Shown here piece after piece: positions 25,336 to 34,010 of a DNA stretch of 64,000 bases. The translations under genes were made by a program, and so were the position numbers. How positions within the stretch are numbered: the first letter of the stretch is position 1; each line of letters starts with the position of its first letter. Source of the DNA: Lysinibacillus fusiformis. Lineage in GTDB: Bacteria > Bacillota > Bacilli > Bacillales_A > Planococcaceae. The stretch covers positions 3,726,001-3,790,000 of the forward strand of contig NZ_CP070490.1 in NCBI RefSeq assembly GCF_016925635.1, read 5' to 3'. The notes under the pieces were generated by a model, which saw only the letters and a list, made by a program, of their open reading frames with translations, did not search any database and was not told the DNA's origin.

Positions 25336-25938
25336 TAGCCAGCCTTTTTCACCTGCTACCTGAGCGGCTTGCTGTCTGGATTCCACTTGTAGCTTTTGGA
25401 TAGAGGTTGATAAATAATTGCGAATTGTGCCCTTTGTTAAATATAATTGCTTACTGATTTCGTTTGTAGTCAAGCCTTCTTTGACTAGCTGAAGTACCGC
25501 TATTTCTCGTTCATTTAAAGGGTTTTGCTCCTTCATAAATAAGGAAGCAGCTAAATCCTTGCTGACCACCTTTTCTCCCTGCATGATTTTTCGGATAGTA
25601 GCGATTAAATAATCAATCGGTTCATCTTTCAATAGATAGCCGTGTACCTCGCAATCGATTGCCTTCTGTAAATAGCCTGGGCGTGCAAAGGTTGTTACAA
25701 TCATCACCTTGCAAGGGAGGTTGGCCTGTTGTATTTTTTCAGCAAGCTCTAGCCCTGACAGATGGGGCATTTCGATATCGACGAGGCAAATATCTGGTGG
25801 CTCCTGCTGGATAAATTCCCATGCTTGTTGACCATCTGCCACCTCGGCTATGACCTCAATATCAGGTTCAAATGCTAAGAGCGAAGTCAAGGCACCACGT
25901 AACATTTGCTGGTCCTCTGCTAGTAATACACGTATCAT
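25333..25938 (-). CDS. NarL/LuxR-type response regulator (DesR/LiaR-like)
   Basis: A 201-residue regulator with receiver Asp54 (CLVDIEMPHLSG), Lys in YLLKDEP, and a C-terminal LuxR HTH (LNEREIAVLQLVKEGLTTNEISKQLYLTKGTIRNYLS; positions ~135-175). Its start overlaps the upstream kinase stop by 4 bases. In this family such pairs often regulate a neighbouring membrane protein or transporter. Confidence 0.92.
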   Translation of the reverse strand: MIRVLLAEDQQMLRGALTSLLAFEPDIEVIAEVADGQQAWEFIQQEPPDICLVDIEMPHLSGLELAEKIQQANLPCKVMIVTTFARPGYLQKAIDCEVHGYLLKDEPIDYLIATIRKIMQGEKVVSKDLAASLFMKEQNPLNEREIAVLQLVKEGLTTNEISKQLYLTKGTIRNYLSTSIQKLQVESRQQAAQVAGEKGWL

Positions 25939-27047
25939 GTTAGAGGCTCCTTTCCATCTTGAATTGGTAAAGTAAGTGTGACACTTGTGCCTGTTGGTGT
26001 GTCACTGTCAATCATGGCATAGCCTTGCAGCATATGCATTCTTTCTTTTATGGAGTGGATGCCATTCCCGCGTCCTTGTGACTGTAAACCGATGCCATCG
26101 TCCTTCATCACAAGGGTATATTGTCCAGCATGACAATGGATGGTGATATGGCATTTTTTTGCCTGACTATGCTTGAGAATATTCGTAGTGGCTTCTCGTA
26201 CACATAAAGCGAGCATCGTTTCCTCCACACTAGAAAGTACGATTTGAGGACATTGATTGGCCAGGGTTGTCGTAATATTCGCACTTTGTAAAAGCTGTTG
26301 GCAATGGACAAGCTCCGTTTGCAACGAAATAAAATTCATCTCAGACACAAGCTCCCGTACCTGTTTTAAGGCTGTACGGGTAGTGGCTAATATATCATGT
26401 AGCTCAGGCTTCACGCTTGAAGGATCTCGGTCGATTAGTTTTGTCGTTAGCTCGGTTTTCACTTTAATCATTGTGAGTGTATGACCGATTGTATCATGAA
26501 GGTCTCTAGCAATTCGCTGTCGTTCCTCTTGCTGAACAAGCTGTGTATTCACGTCAGCCAGTTCGGCTTGCAGATTTTTCGACTTTTCCACAAAATAAAT
26601 GAGAATCGGGAGCACCAGCTGAAACATCATAATCGGTACTAGCACCAGTGACTCCTTTTGTAAAAATGAATCTGTTGTTATGTACATGACCGTCAAAAAC
26701 ATAACAGCGATGGCTACGATTCCACAGGCAATATGCCTTTTTGATTTTGCCCGTCCTAGTAAATCGGCAAAGGTAAAGCCAAAAATAAGCATAAAAGGAT
26801 CGACTAAAATGCCAAGTAAGGTGATAAGGACAAAGGCTACTAGTGATGCAACAAGTAGCCTCCCATCTCGATGCCATAAAGCAATGTAGAAGGCTATTAG
26901 GTATAAAAGGAGCACTGCTATTTTCATAGTTAAGGGAAGGGAATGAGACCATAGCACCATAGTGATCAAGAAAATGACAGAAGCTGTATCAATGATTAAA
27001 TAATGCTTAATTTGTTCTCTTGGATATATTTTTATTACTAGCACCAT
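25935..27047 (-). CDS. HisKA_3-type sensor histidine kinase (DesK-like)
   Basis: About 370 residues. Five to six membrane helices occupy residues ~15-152, followed by a HisKA_3 dimerisation domain with His184 in RQRIARDLHDTIGHTL and a compact ATPase domain (VREATTNILKHSQA, MKDDGIGL, GNGIHSIKERM). The first codons overlap the DUF418 gene by about 40 bases; GTG at 27044 is better placed after AAAGG than ATG 27047. Co-transcribed with the regulator and the DUF418 gene; the signal may be membrane state. Confidence 0.9.
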   Translation of the reverse strand: MVLVIKIYPREQIKHYLIIDTASVIFLITMVLWSHSLPLTMKIAVLLLYLIAFYIALWHRDGRLLVASLVAFVLITLLGILVDPFMLIFGFTFADLLGRAKSKRHIACGIVAIAVMFLTVMYITTDSFLQKESLVLVPIMMFQLVLPILIYFVEKSKNLQAELADVNTQLVQQEERQRIARDLHDTIGHTLTMIKVKTELTTKLIDRDPSSVKPELHDILATTRTALKQVRELVSEMNFISLQTELVHCQQLLQSANITTTLANQCPQIVLSSVEETMLALCVREATTNILKHSQAKKCHITIHCHAGQYTLVMKDDGIGLQSQGRGNGIHSIKERMHMLQGYAMIDSDTPTGTSVTLTLPIQDGKEPLT

Positions 27048-28188
27048 CCTTTGTTGCTGATTGCTGTGTCATTGCTTGAAGGGCTTTTTTACGAAGCCAT
27101 TCCATCGGACCCATTTGAAATGGCTGTAACCAAGCGAATGCTATGACTAGTTGTAAGATTGATAGAGATAGCCAAATACCAATGACGGTGAAGCTATTGA
27201 CTTGCCCGCCTAAGCCAAGCCCCCAGCCATAAAAAATGATCGACGCAAGCACGTTTTGGAGGACATAGCAGCTTAAAGACATTTTGCCGACATAGGCAAA
27301 GCGCTGCCAAAGCCAATCTAGCCTCTTATATTCTACCAGTTTACCTAAAATTCCAATATAGCCAATAGATAGAATAGGGGCACATAGATAGCGAACAGGT
27401 AAATCAAAAAGCCCACCAGGAATAAAAATAAGCAGATTGATAGGAATGCCAATGAATACACCAATCTTAAATAGCTTTTGTCGAGCAAGGCGTCCTTTGT
27501 CTGTTGGTGAAAATACCTCATTACGCATGAACTTCACGCCAAGTAAAAATAAAAAGACATTCATTGGGATAATAAAAATAGCTTCTGAGCGATAAAATAA
27601 AAAGTTTGTTAGACGATGCTGTACCTGCGCAAGCCATGTGCCATGTTCATATAGCGTGGCAACGGACGCCATACCATTTAAGGAAACTCCTGCTCCTTGT
27701 AAGGTACTGATAAAAATAAGCAGAATCAATAGAACGTGAAAGCCACCAAAAAGATAGAAGGCGCCTGTCATGACCTTGTCTCCCAAACGCACAATAAAAG
27801 AGACGATGAATGCTGTGACGGCATAGCTCATTAAAATATCATATTCCATCACAAGCGTGTAATGTAGCAGCCCCTCCAAACCTAAAAAGATGATAGTCCA
27901 CAGATACACGCCAGGCCAAGCTGTGCCTCTACGTAAGGCTTGCTGATATTTTAATTGTAAGCCCACCCCAAACATAATCGTTAAAAGTCCAAGCAGCTTA
28001 CCATTAACGAAAAATAATACGACCATTCGTAAAAAATCATGGAAGGACCACCAACCAGAATAGTTACTTGTTGTGATATACGATAAATCTCCTAAATAGG
28101 CAAAAATCCAAATATTTGTGCCGAGCGTTCCTAAAACGGCAAAGCCTCTTAACATATCGATAAAAGGAAGTCTTTGTTGCGTTTGCAT
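27007..28188 (-). CDS. DUF418 family membrane protein
   Basis: A ~393-residue polytopic protein with about ten membrane segments. The opening RLPFIDMLRGFAVLGTLGTNIW and the closing FQMGPMEWLRKKAL are hallmarks of DUF418 proteins (YeiB/YxaH type). ATG 28188 is preferred; GTG 28200 is in frame but sits inside the purine-rich leader. It is the first gene of an operon with the kinase and regulator. Function is not established. Confidence 0.82.
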   Translation of the reverse strand: MQTQQRLPFIDMLRGFAVLGTLGTNIWIFAYLGDLSYITTSNYSGWWSFHDFLRMVVLFFVNGKLLGLLTIMFGVGLQLKYQQALRRGTAWPGVYLWTIIFLGLEGLLHYTLVMEYDILMSYAVTAFIVSFIVRLGDKVMTGAFYLFGGFHVLLILLIFISTLQGAGVSLNGMASVATLYEHGTWLAQVQHRLTNFLFYRSEAIFIIPMNVFLFLLGVKFMRNEVFSPTDKGRLARQKLFKIGVFIGIPINLLIFIPGGLFDLPVRYLCAPILSIGYIGILGKLVEYKRLDWLWQRFAYVGKMSLSCYVLQNVLASIIFYGWGLGLGGQVNSFTVIGIWLSLSILQLVIAFAWLQPFQMGPMEWLRKKALQAMTQQSATKDGASNKNISKRTN

Positions 28189-28306
28189 AAGTTCGATCAC
28201 TCTTTCTTTGTTTTCTTACCTTAAGGATAAGAAAATCTCAAAAGAAAACCTATTCACACCAGTCAAAGGATCTTGATGACAGGTGTCATAAAATATGCTG
28301 TGACAG

Positions 28307-28336
28307 CACAAAAAACCAGCAACGCTTTGGATGCTG
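28307..28336 (-). terminator. Terminator after the methyltransferase gene
   Basis: On the minus strand GCCAGCA...TGCTGG forms a stem followed by TTTTTT. Confidence 0.85.
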
Positions 28337-28341
28337 GCTCA

Positions 28342-29040
28342 TTATTTTGTACAGGTATAGATGCGATAGTCTAAAATTTTTTCGTATTTTTCATTCATGG
28401 CGATGTGCTGATCCATCATTTCATAGAACTCGGATTCCATATCTGTGGAAACTTGAAATTCAGGCTTGGATGAGATGGATTTGTTTTTTTGTATATGGAT
28501 ATCATGAAAACCAGCCTGTTGTAGTAGTCCTACCCAATCCTTTTTTGTGAGGAGAGACTGAAAGCCATAAAATTGTTGGATGTCCTCTGTAAGTTTAGTG
28601 CGAAGTGTTTTGGGAATGGTGAATTCAATGGCAATGAAGCGGCCACCTTTTTTCAATAAACGATAAATTTCCTGCAAAGCCAGCTGTAGATTAACAAAGG
28701 TTAGAACCGACTCAGCTAGAATCAAGTCAAATGACTCGTTCGCTAACGAGGTTTGTTCTATAGAGCCTTGCAGAAGACTGACAGGTAGACGCGCTTTCTG
28801 CATGCGCTGACGAGCCTTTTCTATCATAATAGGCTGAATATCGAGACCTGTGACGTTTGCTTGATAGGAAGATGCTAAATAAGCAGCCGTTTGTCCTGTA
28901 CCACATCCTACATCTAAAATATGTGCGTTTTGCTCGATATTCTCTGCTTGCAAGACAGCCTTTGATAGATTGATGCCCCCTGGATGTGCGCCTCCAACCC
29001 CGAACTTAGCTAAAAAGGTAAGATAATGAGAGCCTTGAAT
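28342..29040 (-). CDS. Class I SAM-dependent methyltransferase with apparent ATT start
   Basis: The methyltransferase core is clear: ILDVGCGTGQTAAYLA (motif I), VTGLDIQPIMIEKARQR, SFDLILAESVLTFV and LKKGGRFIAIEF. The first canonical start in frame is TTG 28953, which leaves little before motif I. The frame continues upstream as coding-like sequence (GSHYLTFLAKFGVGGAHPGG), matching the N-terminus I recall for this family, with no ATG, GTG or TTG before a stop. AAGAAGGTGG lies at 29045-29054, pointing to ATT at 29040 as the initiator (232 residues). The methyl acceptor is unknown. Confidence 0.72.
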   Translation of the reverse strand: MQGSHYLTFLAKFGVGGAHPGGINLSKAVLQAENIEQNAHILDVGCGTGQTAAYLASSYQANVTGLDIQPIMIEKARQRMQKARLPVSLLQGSIEQTSLANESFDLILAESVLTFVNLQLALQEIYRLLKKGGRFIAIEFTIPKTLRTKLTEDIQQFYGFQSLLTKKDWVGLLQQAGFHDIHIQKNKSISSKPEFQVSTDMESEFYEMMDQHIAMNEKYEKILDYRIYTCTK

Positions 29041-29184
29041 AGTACCACCTTCTTTTTTTCTTATAGTATGACAGGGAAACTAGTATGGTTCCCTTATTAT
29101 TTTTAACCTCTTCTTCAAAAGTCTAATTCGCTATTAATATTTGCACATATACTAGTGAGAAGCTTTCAGATAGGGGGTGTATAA

Positions 29185-29427
29185 ATGCCATATTTTCAGC
29201 CGAATGCTAGAAGGGGCCCATATCCGCCAAACAATAGGCAATATTTTGGCCCACCTTTTCGAGGTAGAATGGTGCAACCTTACTATTCTCCCAATCAACA
29301 ACAACAAGGCCCTAGACTAGGAAATTTACCAGATCATTTAAATACGATTATGGGGCATGCTGGGACGATTACAAATGGAGTTAATATGTTGAGGCAGATG
29401 GGATCGTTACTAAGTTTATTTAGATAA
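29185..29427 (+). CDS. Small YppG/YqfQ-like protein
   Basis: An 80-residue protein. The N-terminal half is rich in Pro, Tyr, Arg and Gln (residues 1-48); the C-terminal part is a short helix (LNTIMGHAGTITNGVNMLRQMGSLLSLF). This plan resembles YppG and YqfQ (VrrA-like) proteins of Bacillus, some of which are spore-associated. RBS GGGGGTG precedes ATG. Monocistronic. Family assignment is tentative. Confidence 0.6.
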   Translation: MPYFQPNARRGPYPPNNRQYFGPPFRGRMVQPYYSPNQQQQGPRLGNLPDHLNTIMGHAGTITNGVNMLRQMGSLLSLFR

Positions 29428-29436
29428 AAACTAGAA

Positions 29437-29673
29437 ACCCTCTTAAGAAAATGGTCTTAAGAGGGTCATGTTGTTGAAAAAAGAGGATGTCAACGGCAGA
29501 AAAAGCAACTTTGCAAGGTGAGGGGTTGATTTCCGTTCCGCCAGCGTCCTTTCCAGGGGGCGTTCGATGAGCCGCTTCACTCACTTCCGTTCGCTCCAGG
29601 GTCTCCTCTGTGACGCTAAATCCCCTAGGAGTGACGCTGGCTCCACTCCAATCAACCATTCTGCAAAAGTGTC
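29437..29673 (-). repeat. Structured GC-rich repeat element, copy 1 (minus orientation)
   Basis: Read on the minus strand from GACACTTTTGCAG (29673-29661), it has GGAGTGGA, then an outer stem GCCAGCGTC...GACGCTGGC enclosing a GC-rich core, then AACGGAAATCAAC, a ~50-base tail ending TTTTTTCAACA, and the hairpin CCCTCTTAAG/CTTAAGAGGG (29437-29466). It resembles a repeat I have often seen between Bacillaceae genes (CTCC...GGAGCGGAAATCAAC). No coding capacity supported. Confidence 0.8.
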
Positions 29674-29837
29674 TTTACTTTTTTTCATACTAGCATAGCA
29701 ATCAAATAGCCCAATATCTGTATGCTTAGGGGGATAGGATTTTTATTTTCAATGTGGAGAAGTGATGCGTGACAACACCCCTCCATAAAGAGTAGTGAAC
29801 ACCTTTACTTTATTTGAAAACCTTTGCTAAAAAGGTA

Positions 29838-30047
29838 ACACTTTTGTAGGTTGGAGTGGAAGGCTACTTGACTCCCGTGGGATAGCGAGACAGGCGAAGC
29901 CCTGCACGGAGCGGTAGCGGAGGAAGCGATTCGGCGCTCGCCCACAGGAAAGCAAGTAGCCTGCAACGGAAATCCATTTCTACCTTTCAATTGACTGTTT
30001 TGTTTTTCAACACTAAGACCCTCTTAAGAAAATGATCTTAAGAGGGT
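29838..30047 (+). repeat. Structured GC-rich repeat element, copy 2 (plus orientation)
   Basis: Same order as copy 1: ACACTTTTGTAG, GGAGTGGA, outer stem GGCTACTTG...CAAGTAGCC, CTCCCGTGGGATAGCG core, AACGGAAATCC, TTTTTCAACA, then hairpin CCCTCTTAAG/CTTAAGAGGG (30018-30047). The outer stem differs from copy 1 at several positions but pairs perfectly in both. The 164 bases between copies hold nothing I can identify. Confidence 0.8.
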
Positions 30048-30059
30048 TCATATTTGGGT

Positions 30060-31109
30060 TTAATGGGCTGGGGCCAATTGCTTTTCGATAATAGAGCGAT
30101 TTTTCTCTTTAAATAGTTCATTATGTGAGGACACCATGCCATGACGATAGGCGGTCGGTTCTAAATACGTTTTAATGGAGTTGACCGCATTGGCTGCATC
30201 CTGGAATGTGCCAAGTAGCAAATTGATTTTTCCATCAAACGATAAAATATCACCTGCCGCAAAAATACCAGGCTGTGCCGTTTCGCCTGTTGCTTTTCCT
30301 TCAAAATAATAATCATCCTTTTTTGGGAGGTCAATGGCCTCATCAAATGCAAGAGATGCCTCACGATTATAGCCGTGACTGACGATTACCTCATCGATTT
30401 GACGAGTATAGCTTTGCTTCGTTATCGTATTTTCACATGTCACTAATTGAATAGCGGTTTTATCAGCATTCGCGGAAAGCTTGGTAATCGATGTATTACA
30501 CTCAATACGCACACCTGCATCCAGTGCTTCCTGTACAGTGGCTTCATGAGCGGATAAATTCTCTTTGCGGTAAACCACCGTCACGCTTTTGGCAATCGGA
30601 CTTAACTCAACAGCCCAATCAATGGCTGCATTGCCACCACCTGAGATCATGATATCCTTATCGACAAAACGTTTATACGATTGCACAGTGTAATGTAAAT
30701 TTGACATTTCATATTTTTCAGCGCCTTCAAGTGTTAGCTTTTGAGGATTAATAATGCCACCACCAACAGCGAGCAGCACCGTTTTAGAATAATGTTTTTC
30801 ACCAGTTGCTGTATGTATCACAAAAATATCATCGTGACGTTCAATCAAATCTACTTTTGTATCTGTCAAAATAGTAGGATCGAATGTTTTGGCTTGCTCG
30901 ATTAATTGTTTGACAAATTGTTCGCCTAACACAGGAGGATGCCCTCCAATATCCCATATCAGCTTTTCGGGATAAAGTAGTACTTTTCCGCCAAGCTGTG
31001 ATTGGCTTTCTAGTAATTTTGTTTTTAAACCACGTAAACCACTATAAAAGGCACTATATAAGCCAGCTGGGCCTCCGCCAATAATTGTCACATCATACAC
31101 ATGCTGCAT
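30060..31109 (-). CDS. Ferredoxin/flavodoxin-NADP reductase, thioredoxin-reductase-like (YumC/YcgT type)
   Basis: A ~349-residue flavoenzyme: FAD-binding YDVTIIGGGPAGLYSAFYSGLRG at the N-terminus, NADP-binding MISGGGNAAIDWA in the middle, and a C-terminal FAD motif GIFAAGDILSF. The CxxC of thioredoxin reductase is absent, which marks the FNR-type subgroup that passes electrons to ferredoxin or flavodoxin. ATG 31109 is taken as start because it begins MQHVYDV; a longer frame to 31154 overlaps the promoter region. It is divergent from a siderophore ABC operon across a Fur box, so it probably supplies electrons for iron release from siderophores. Confidence 0.9.
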   Translation of the reverse strand: MQHVYDVTIIGGGPAGLYSAFYSGLRGLKTKLLESQSQLGGKVLLYPEKLIWDIGGHPPVLGEQFVKQLIEQAKTFDPTILTDTKVDLIERHDDIFVIHTATGEKHYSKTVLLAVGGGIINPQKLTLEGAEKYEMSNLHYTVQSYKRFVDKDIMISGGGNAAIDWAVELSPIAKSVTVVYRKENLSAHEATVQEALDAGVRIECNTSITKLSANADKTAIQLVTCENTITKQSYTRQIDEVIVSHGYNREASLAFDEAIDLPKKDDYYFEGKATGETAQPGIFAAGDILSFDGKINLLLGTFQDAANAVNSIKTYLEPTAYRHGMVSSHNELFKEKNRSIIEKQLAPAH

Positions 31110-31184
31110 TTTTATTGCCACATCCTTAATAAATAGTAAAAAAGTAATTGACAAAATCTTATCAAAAAACTAGACTAATTCTAG

Positions 31185-31203
31185 TGATAATGATTATCAT
31201 TTT
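31185..31203. promoter_or_regulatory. Fur box between divergent reductase and siderophore operon
   Basis: TGATAATGATTATCATTTT matches the 19-bp Fur consensus (GATAATGATTATCATTATC) in 15 or more positions. Its place between the two divergent genes suggests iron repression of both. Confidence 0.88.
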
Positions 31204-31256
31204 AAGCTTTGAATATCATAGCATGGAAAGAAGTAAAAAGAAAGTGAGGGTCCGAT

Positions 31257-32045
31257 TTGCGTTTAGAAGTTGAATCGATTCGTGTTGGTTATGAGAATAA
31301 AACAATTGTGCATGACTTATCGCTGCAAATTCCCGATGGCAAAATAACAACAATCATTGGTTCAAATGGTTGTGGAAAATCAACCTTATTAAAGGCCATC
31401 ACACGGATTTTAAAGCATGAGAGTGGACAGGTCATATTAGATGGTCAAAATATTTCCAAGATGAACACAAAAGAATTGGCAAAAGAGCTGGCAATCTTAC
31501 CACAGAGTCCAGAAAGTGCACATGGTTTAACAGTGGAAGAGCTTGTATCCTACGGTCGATTTCCTTATCAAAAGGGCTTCGGTAATTTATCACCAAAAGA
31601 TAAAGATGTGATTGGCTGGGCTTTACAGGTAACCAAAACAGAAGAATTCCGTTTACAAACTGTAGATGCTTTATCTGGTGGACAACGTCAGCGCGTATGG
31701 ATTGCGATGGCATTGGCCCAAGAAACCGACATTATCTTTTTAGATGAACCGACAACTTATTTAGATATGGCTCATCAGCTAGAAGTTTTAGAGCTGCTTT
31801 ACAAACTGAATGAAGAACAGGGGCGCACCATTGTCATGGTACTCCATGATTTAAATCAAGCGGCACGTTTTTCAGATTATATTGTAGCGCTCTCACAGGG
31901 TGAGCTTGTAAAATTCGGAACGGCTGAAGAAGTGATGGTTCCAGAAGTTTTGAAAAAAGTATTTAATATTGATGCAGTCATTGGCAAAGATCCACGAACA
32001 AACAAACCAATGTGCATTACATATGACTTATTACAAACCGTTTAA
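31257..32045 (+). CDS. Iron-siderophore ABC transporter ATP-binding protein (FecE/FhuC-like)
   Basis: A 262-residue ATPase: Walker A IIGSNGCGKSTLL, signature LSGGQRQRVWIAMAL, Walker B IIFLDEPTTYLD, switch His in VLHDLNQA. The DEPTTYLD sequence is typical of siderophore and B12 importers. It starts at TTG 6 nt after GTGAGGG. First of four genes behind the Fur box. Confidence 0.93.
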   Translation: MRLEVESIRVGYENKTIVHDLSLQIPDGKITTIIGSNGCGKSTLLKAITRILKHESGQVILDGQNISKMNTKELAKELAILPQSPESAHGLTVEELVSYGRFPYQKGFGNLSPKDKDVIGWALQVTKTEEFRLQTVDALSGGQRQRVWIAMALAQETDIIFLDEPTTYLDMAHQLEVLELLYKLNEEQGRTIVMVLHDLNQAARFSDYIVALSQGELVKFGTAEEVMVPEVLKKVFNIDAVIGKDPRTNKPMCITYDLLQTV

Positions 32046-32058
32046 AGGGAGAATAACA

Positions 32059-32985
32059 ATGAAAAAGTGGCTATTACCAATGTTTATGATGCTTGTCCTA
32101 GTACTTGCAGCATGTGGCAATAAGGAAGAAAAAACAGAGCAGGCTGATGAAGGCTCAAAAGAAGAAACATCAGCAGAAACAATCACATATCAATCAGAGT
32201 CAGGTCCTGTTGAAGTACCAGCAAATCCGAAACGTGTAGTTGTACTATCTTCTTTTGTAGGAAGCTTATTACAGCTTGATGTGAATGTTGTTGGCGTAGA
32301 TGCATGGGCAGCGAAAAATCCGAACTTCGAAGACGGGATTAAAGATGCTGTCGTAGTTGAAAATACAGATATTGAAAAAATTCTTGAGCTAGAACCAGAT
32401 TTAATTATTGGCTTAAATGGGATTGAAAATGCTGATAAATTAGCAGAAATCGCGCCAACAGTATTATTTACGTATGGTAAAGTAGACTATTTACAGCAGT
32501 TCATTGAAATCGGTAAAGTTGTGAATAAAGAAAAAGAAGCAACTGCATGGGTAGAAGATTTTAAAACACGCGCAGCAGAAGCTGGTAAAAAAATTAAAGA
32601 AAAAATCGGTGAAGATGCGACTGTAACAGTGGCAGAAAACTTCAATAAACAGTTCTATATTTATGGCGATAACTGGGGCCGTGGAACAGAGATTTTATAT
32701 CAAGAAATGGGCTTGAAAATGCCTGAAAAAGTAAAAGAAACAGCGTTAGAGCCTGGTTACTATGCTATTTCTCAAGAAGTTTTAGGGGAATACGCTGGTG
32801 ACTATGTGATCTTCAGTATGTTCCAAGATCAAGATAATTCCTTTACAGATGCAGCGTGGTTTAAAGATTTAGAAGCAGTGAAAAATGGTCATTTATTTGA
32901 AGTGAATGCAAATGCCTTTTACTTCAACGATCCTATCACATTAGAACATCAACTGAAGTTCTTTGAAGAGAAATTTTTACAATAA
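32059..32985 (+). CDS. Iron-siderophore ABC transporter substrate-binding lipoprotein
   Basis: A 308-residue lipoprotein with signal peptide and lipobox LAAC (Cys19), then a type III (FecB/BtuF-like) periplasmic-binding fold: NPKRVVVLSSF, LELEPDLIIGL, LYQEMGLKMP and the closing HQLKFFEEKF. ATG 32059 follows AAAGGGAG and encodes the signal; the frame extends upstream into the ATPase gene only by chance. Siderophore specificity cannot be read. Confidence 0.92.
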   Translation: MKKWLLPMFMMLVLVLAACGNKEEKTEQADEGSKEETSAETITYQSESGPVEVPANPKRVVVLSSFVGSLLQLDVNVVGVDAWAAKNPNFEDGIKDAVVVENTDIEKILELEPDLIIGLNGIENADKLAEIAPTVLFTYGKVDYLQQFIEIGKVVNKEKEATAWVEDFKTRAAEAGKKIKEKIGEDATVTVAENFNKQFYIYGDNWGRGTEILYQEMGLKMPEKVKETALEPGYYAISQEVLGEYAGDYVIFSMFQDQDNSFTDAAWFKDLEAVKNGHLFEVNANAFYFNDPITLEHQLKFFEEKFLQ

Positions 32986-33008
32986 TTAGTAGAGAGTAGC
33001 GAAGGCAA

Positions 33009-34010
33009 ATGACAAAGTTTCGAAAGCTTCCATTTTGGCTTCAAGTATTGCTAGCATTGCTTGTATTAATTGGCACTGCTAGTATCTCGCTGTGCTTAGG
33101 GGCAGCGAATACTAGCATTCAAGATGTCTTTCAAGCAATTGTTGGACAAAGTGGTGGCAAACATTACACGATTTTACGTGAAATTCGATTTCCGCGTATC
33201 ATTGCAGCTATTTTTGTTGGGAGTGCCCTCGCTGTCGCTGGGGCGATTATGCAAGGGGTTACACGAAATCCATTAGCTGATCCAGGGCTGCTTGGTTTAA
33301 CAGCAGGGGCAAATGCTGCCCTTGCTTTAACGATGGCATTTATTCCGAAGTTCTCGTATTATACGTTAATTTTAGCCTGCTTTGTTGGGGCTGGTATTGG
33401 TATGATGATTGTTTATGGGATTGGTGCCTCTACTAAAAAAGGCTTTTCTCCGTTGAAGCTTGTTTTGGCTGGTGCGGCTGTCACGGCATTATTACAGGCA
33501 ATCGCAGAAGGAACAGGCATTTTATTTCAAATTTCCAAAGATGTTTCGATGTGGACAAGTGGCGGTTTTATTGGCACAACATGGCAGGCATTATTAATCG
33601 TTCCTGTTATTATCATCGGTCTACTCCTATCATTTGCTTTCAGTCGTCAATTAACGATTTTAAGCTTAAATGAGGAAGTAGCGGTGGGGGTTGGACAAAA
33701 CACCACGTTCGTAAAAGGCATCATGATGTTTGTGGTGGTTATTCTGGCTGGTTCTGCTGTGGCCCTTGTCGGAAATCTAGCTTTCGTTGGCTTAATGGTG
33801 CCGCATATTGTCCGCGCGTTTGTAGGGACAGACTATCGCTTTGTCTTACCAATGAGCGCCATTGTAGGTGGCTGGTTTATGGTATTGGCTGATTTTGCAG
33901 GTCGCATGATTAACGCACCTTATGAAACGCCAGTTGTGGCCATTATTTCGATTATAGGTCTTCCATTCTTCCTACTCTTAGTGCGGAAGGGAGGACGTCA
34001 ATTTGTTTAA
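33009..34010 (+). CDS. Iron-siderophore ABC transporter permease 1 (FecCD family)
   Basis: A 333-residue FecCD-family permease with about ten helices and the family motifs REIRFPRIIAAIFVGSALAVAGAIMQGVTRNPLADPGLLG (positions ~60-100) and GNLAFVGLMVPHIVR. Its end overlaps the next permease by 8 bases, showing tight translational coupling. Together they form the heterodimeric channel. Confidence 0.93.
   Translation: MTKFRKLPFWLQVLLALLVLIGTASISLCLGAANTSIQDVFQAIVGQSGGKHYTILREIRFPRIIAAIFVGSALAVAGAIMQGVTRNPLADPGLLGLTAGANAALALTMAFIPKFSYYTLILACFVGAGIGMMIVYGIGASTKKGFSPLKLVLAGAAVTALLQAIAEGTGILFQISKDVSMWTSGGFIGTTWQALLIVPVIIIGLLLSFAFSRQLTILSLNEEVAVGVGQNTTFVKGIMMFVVVILAGSAVALVGNLAFVGLMVPHIVRAFVGTDYRFVLPMSAIVGGWFMVLADFAGRMINAPYETPVVAIISIIGLPFFLLLVRKGGRQFV

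Noticed and set aside
29437-30047. Composite transposon bracketed by the two hairpins
   Set aside because: No transposase, no target duplication, and the hairpins are better explained as the 3' ends of the two divergent repeat elements.
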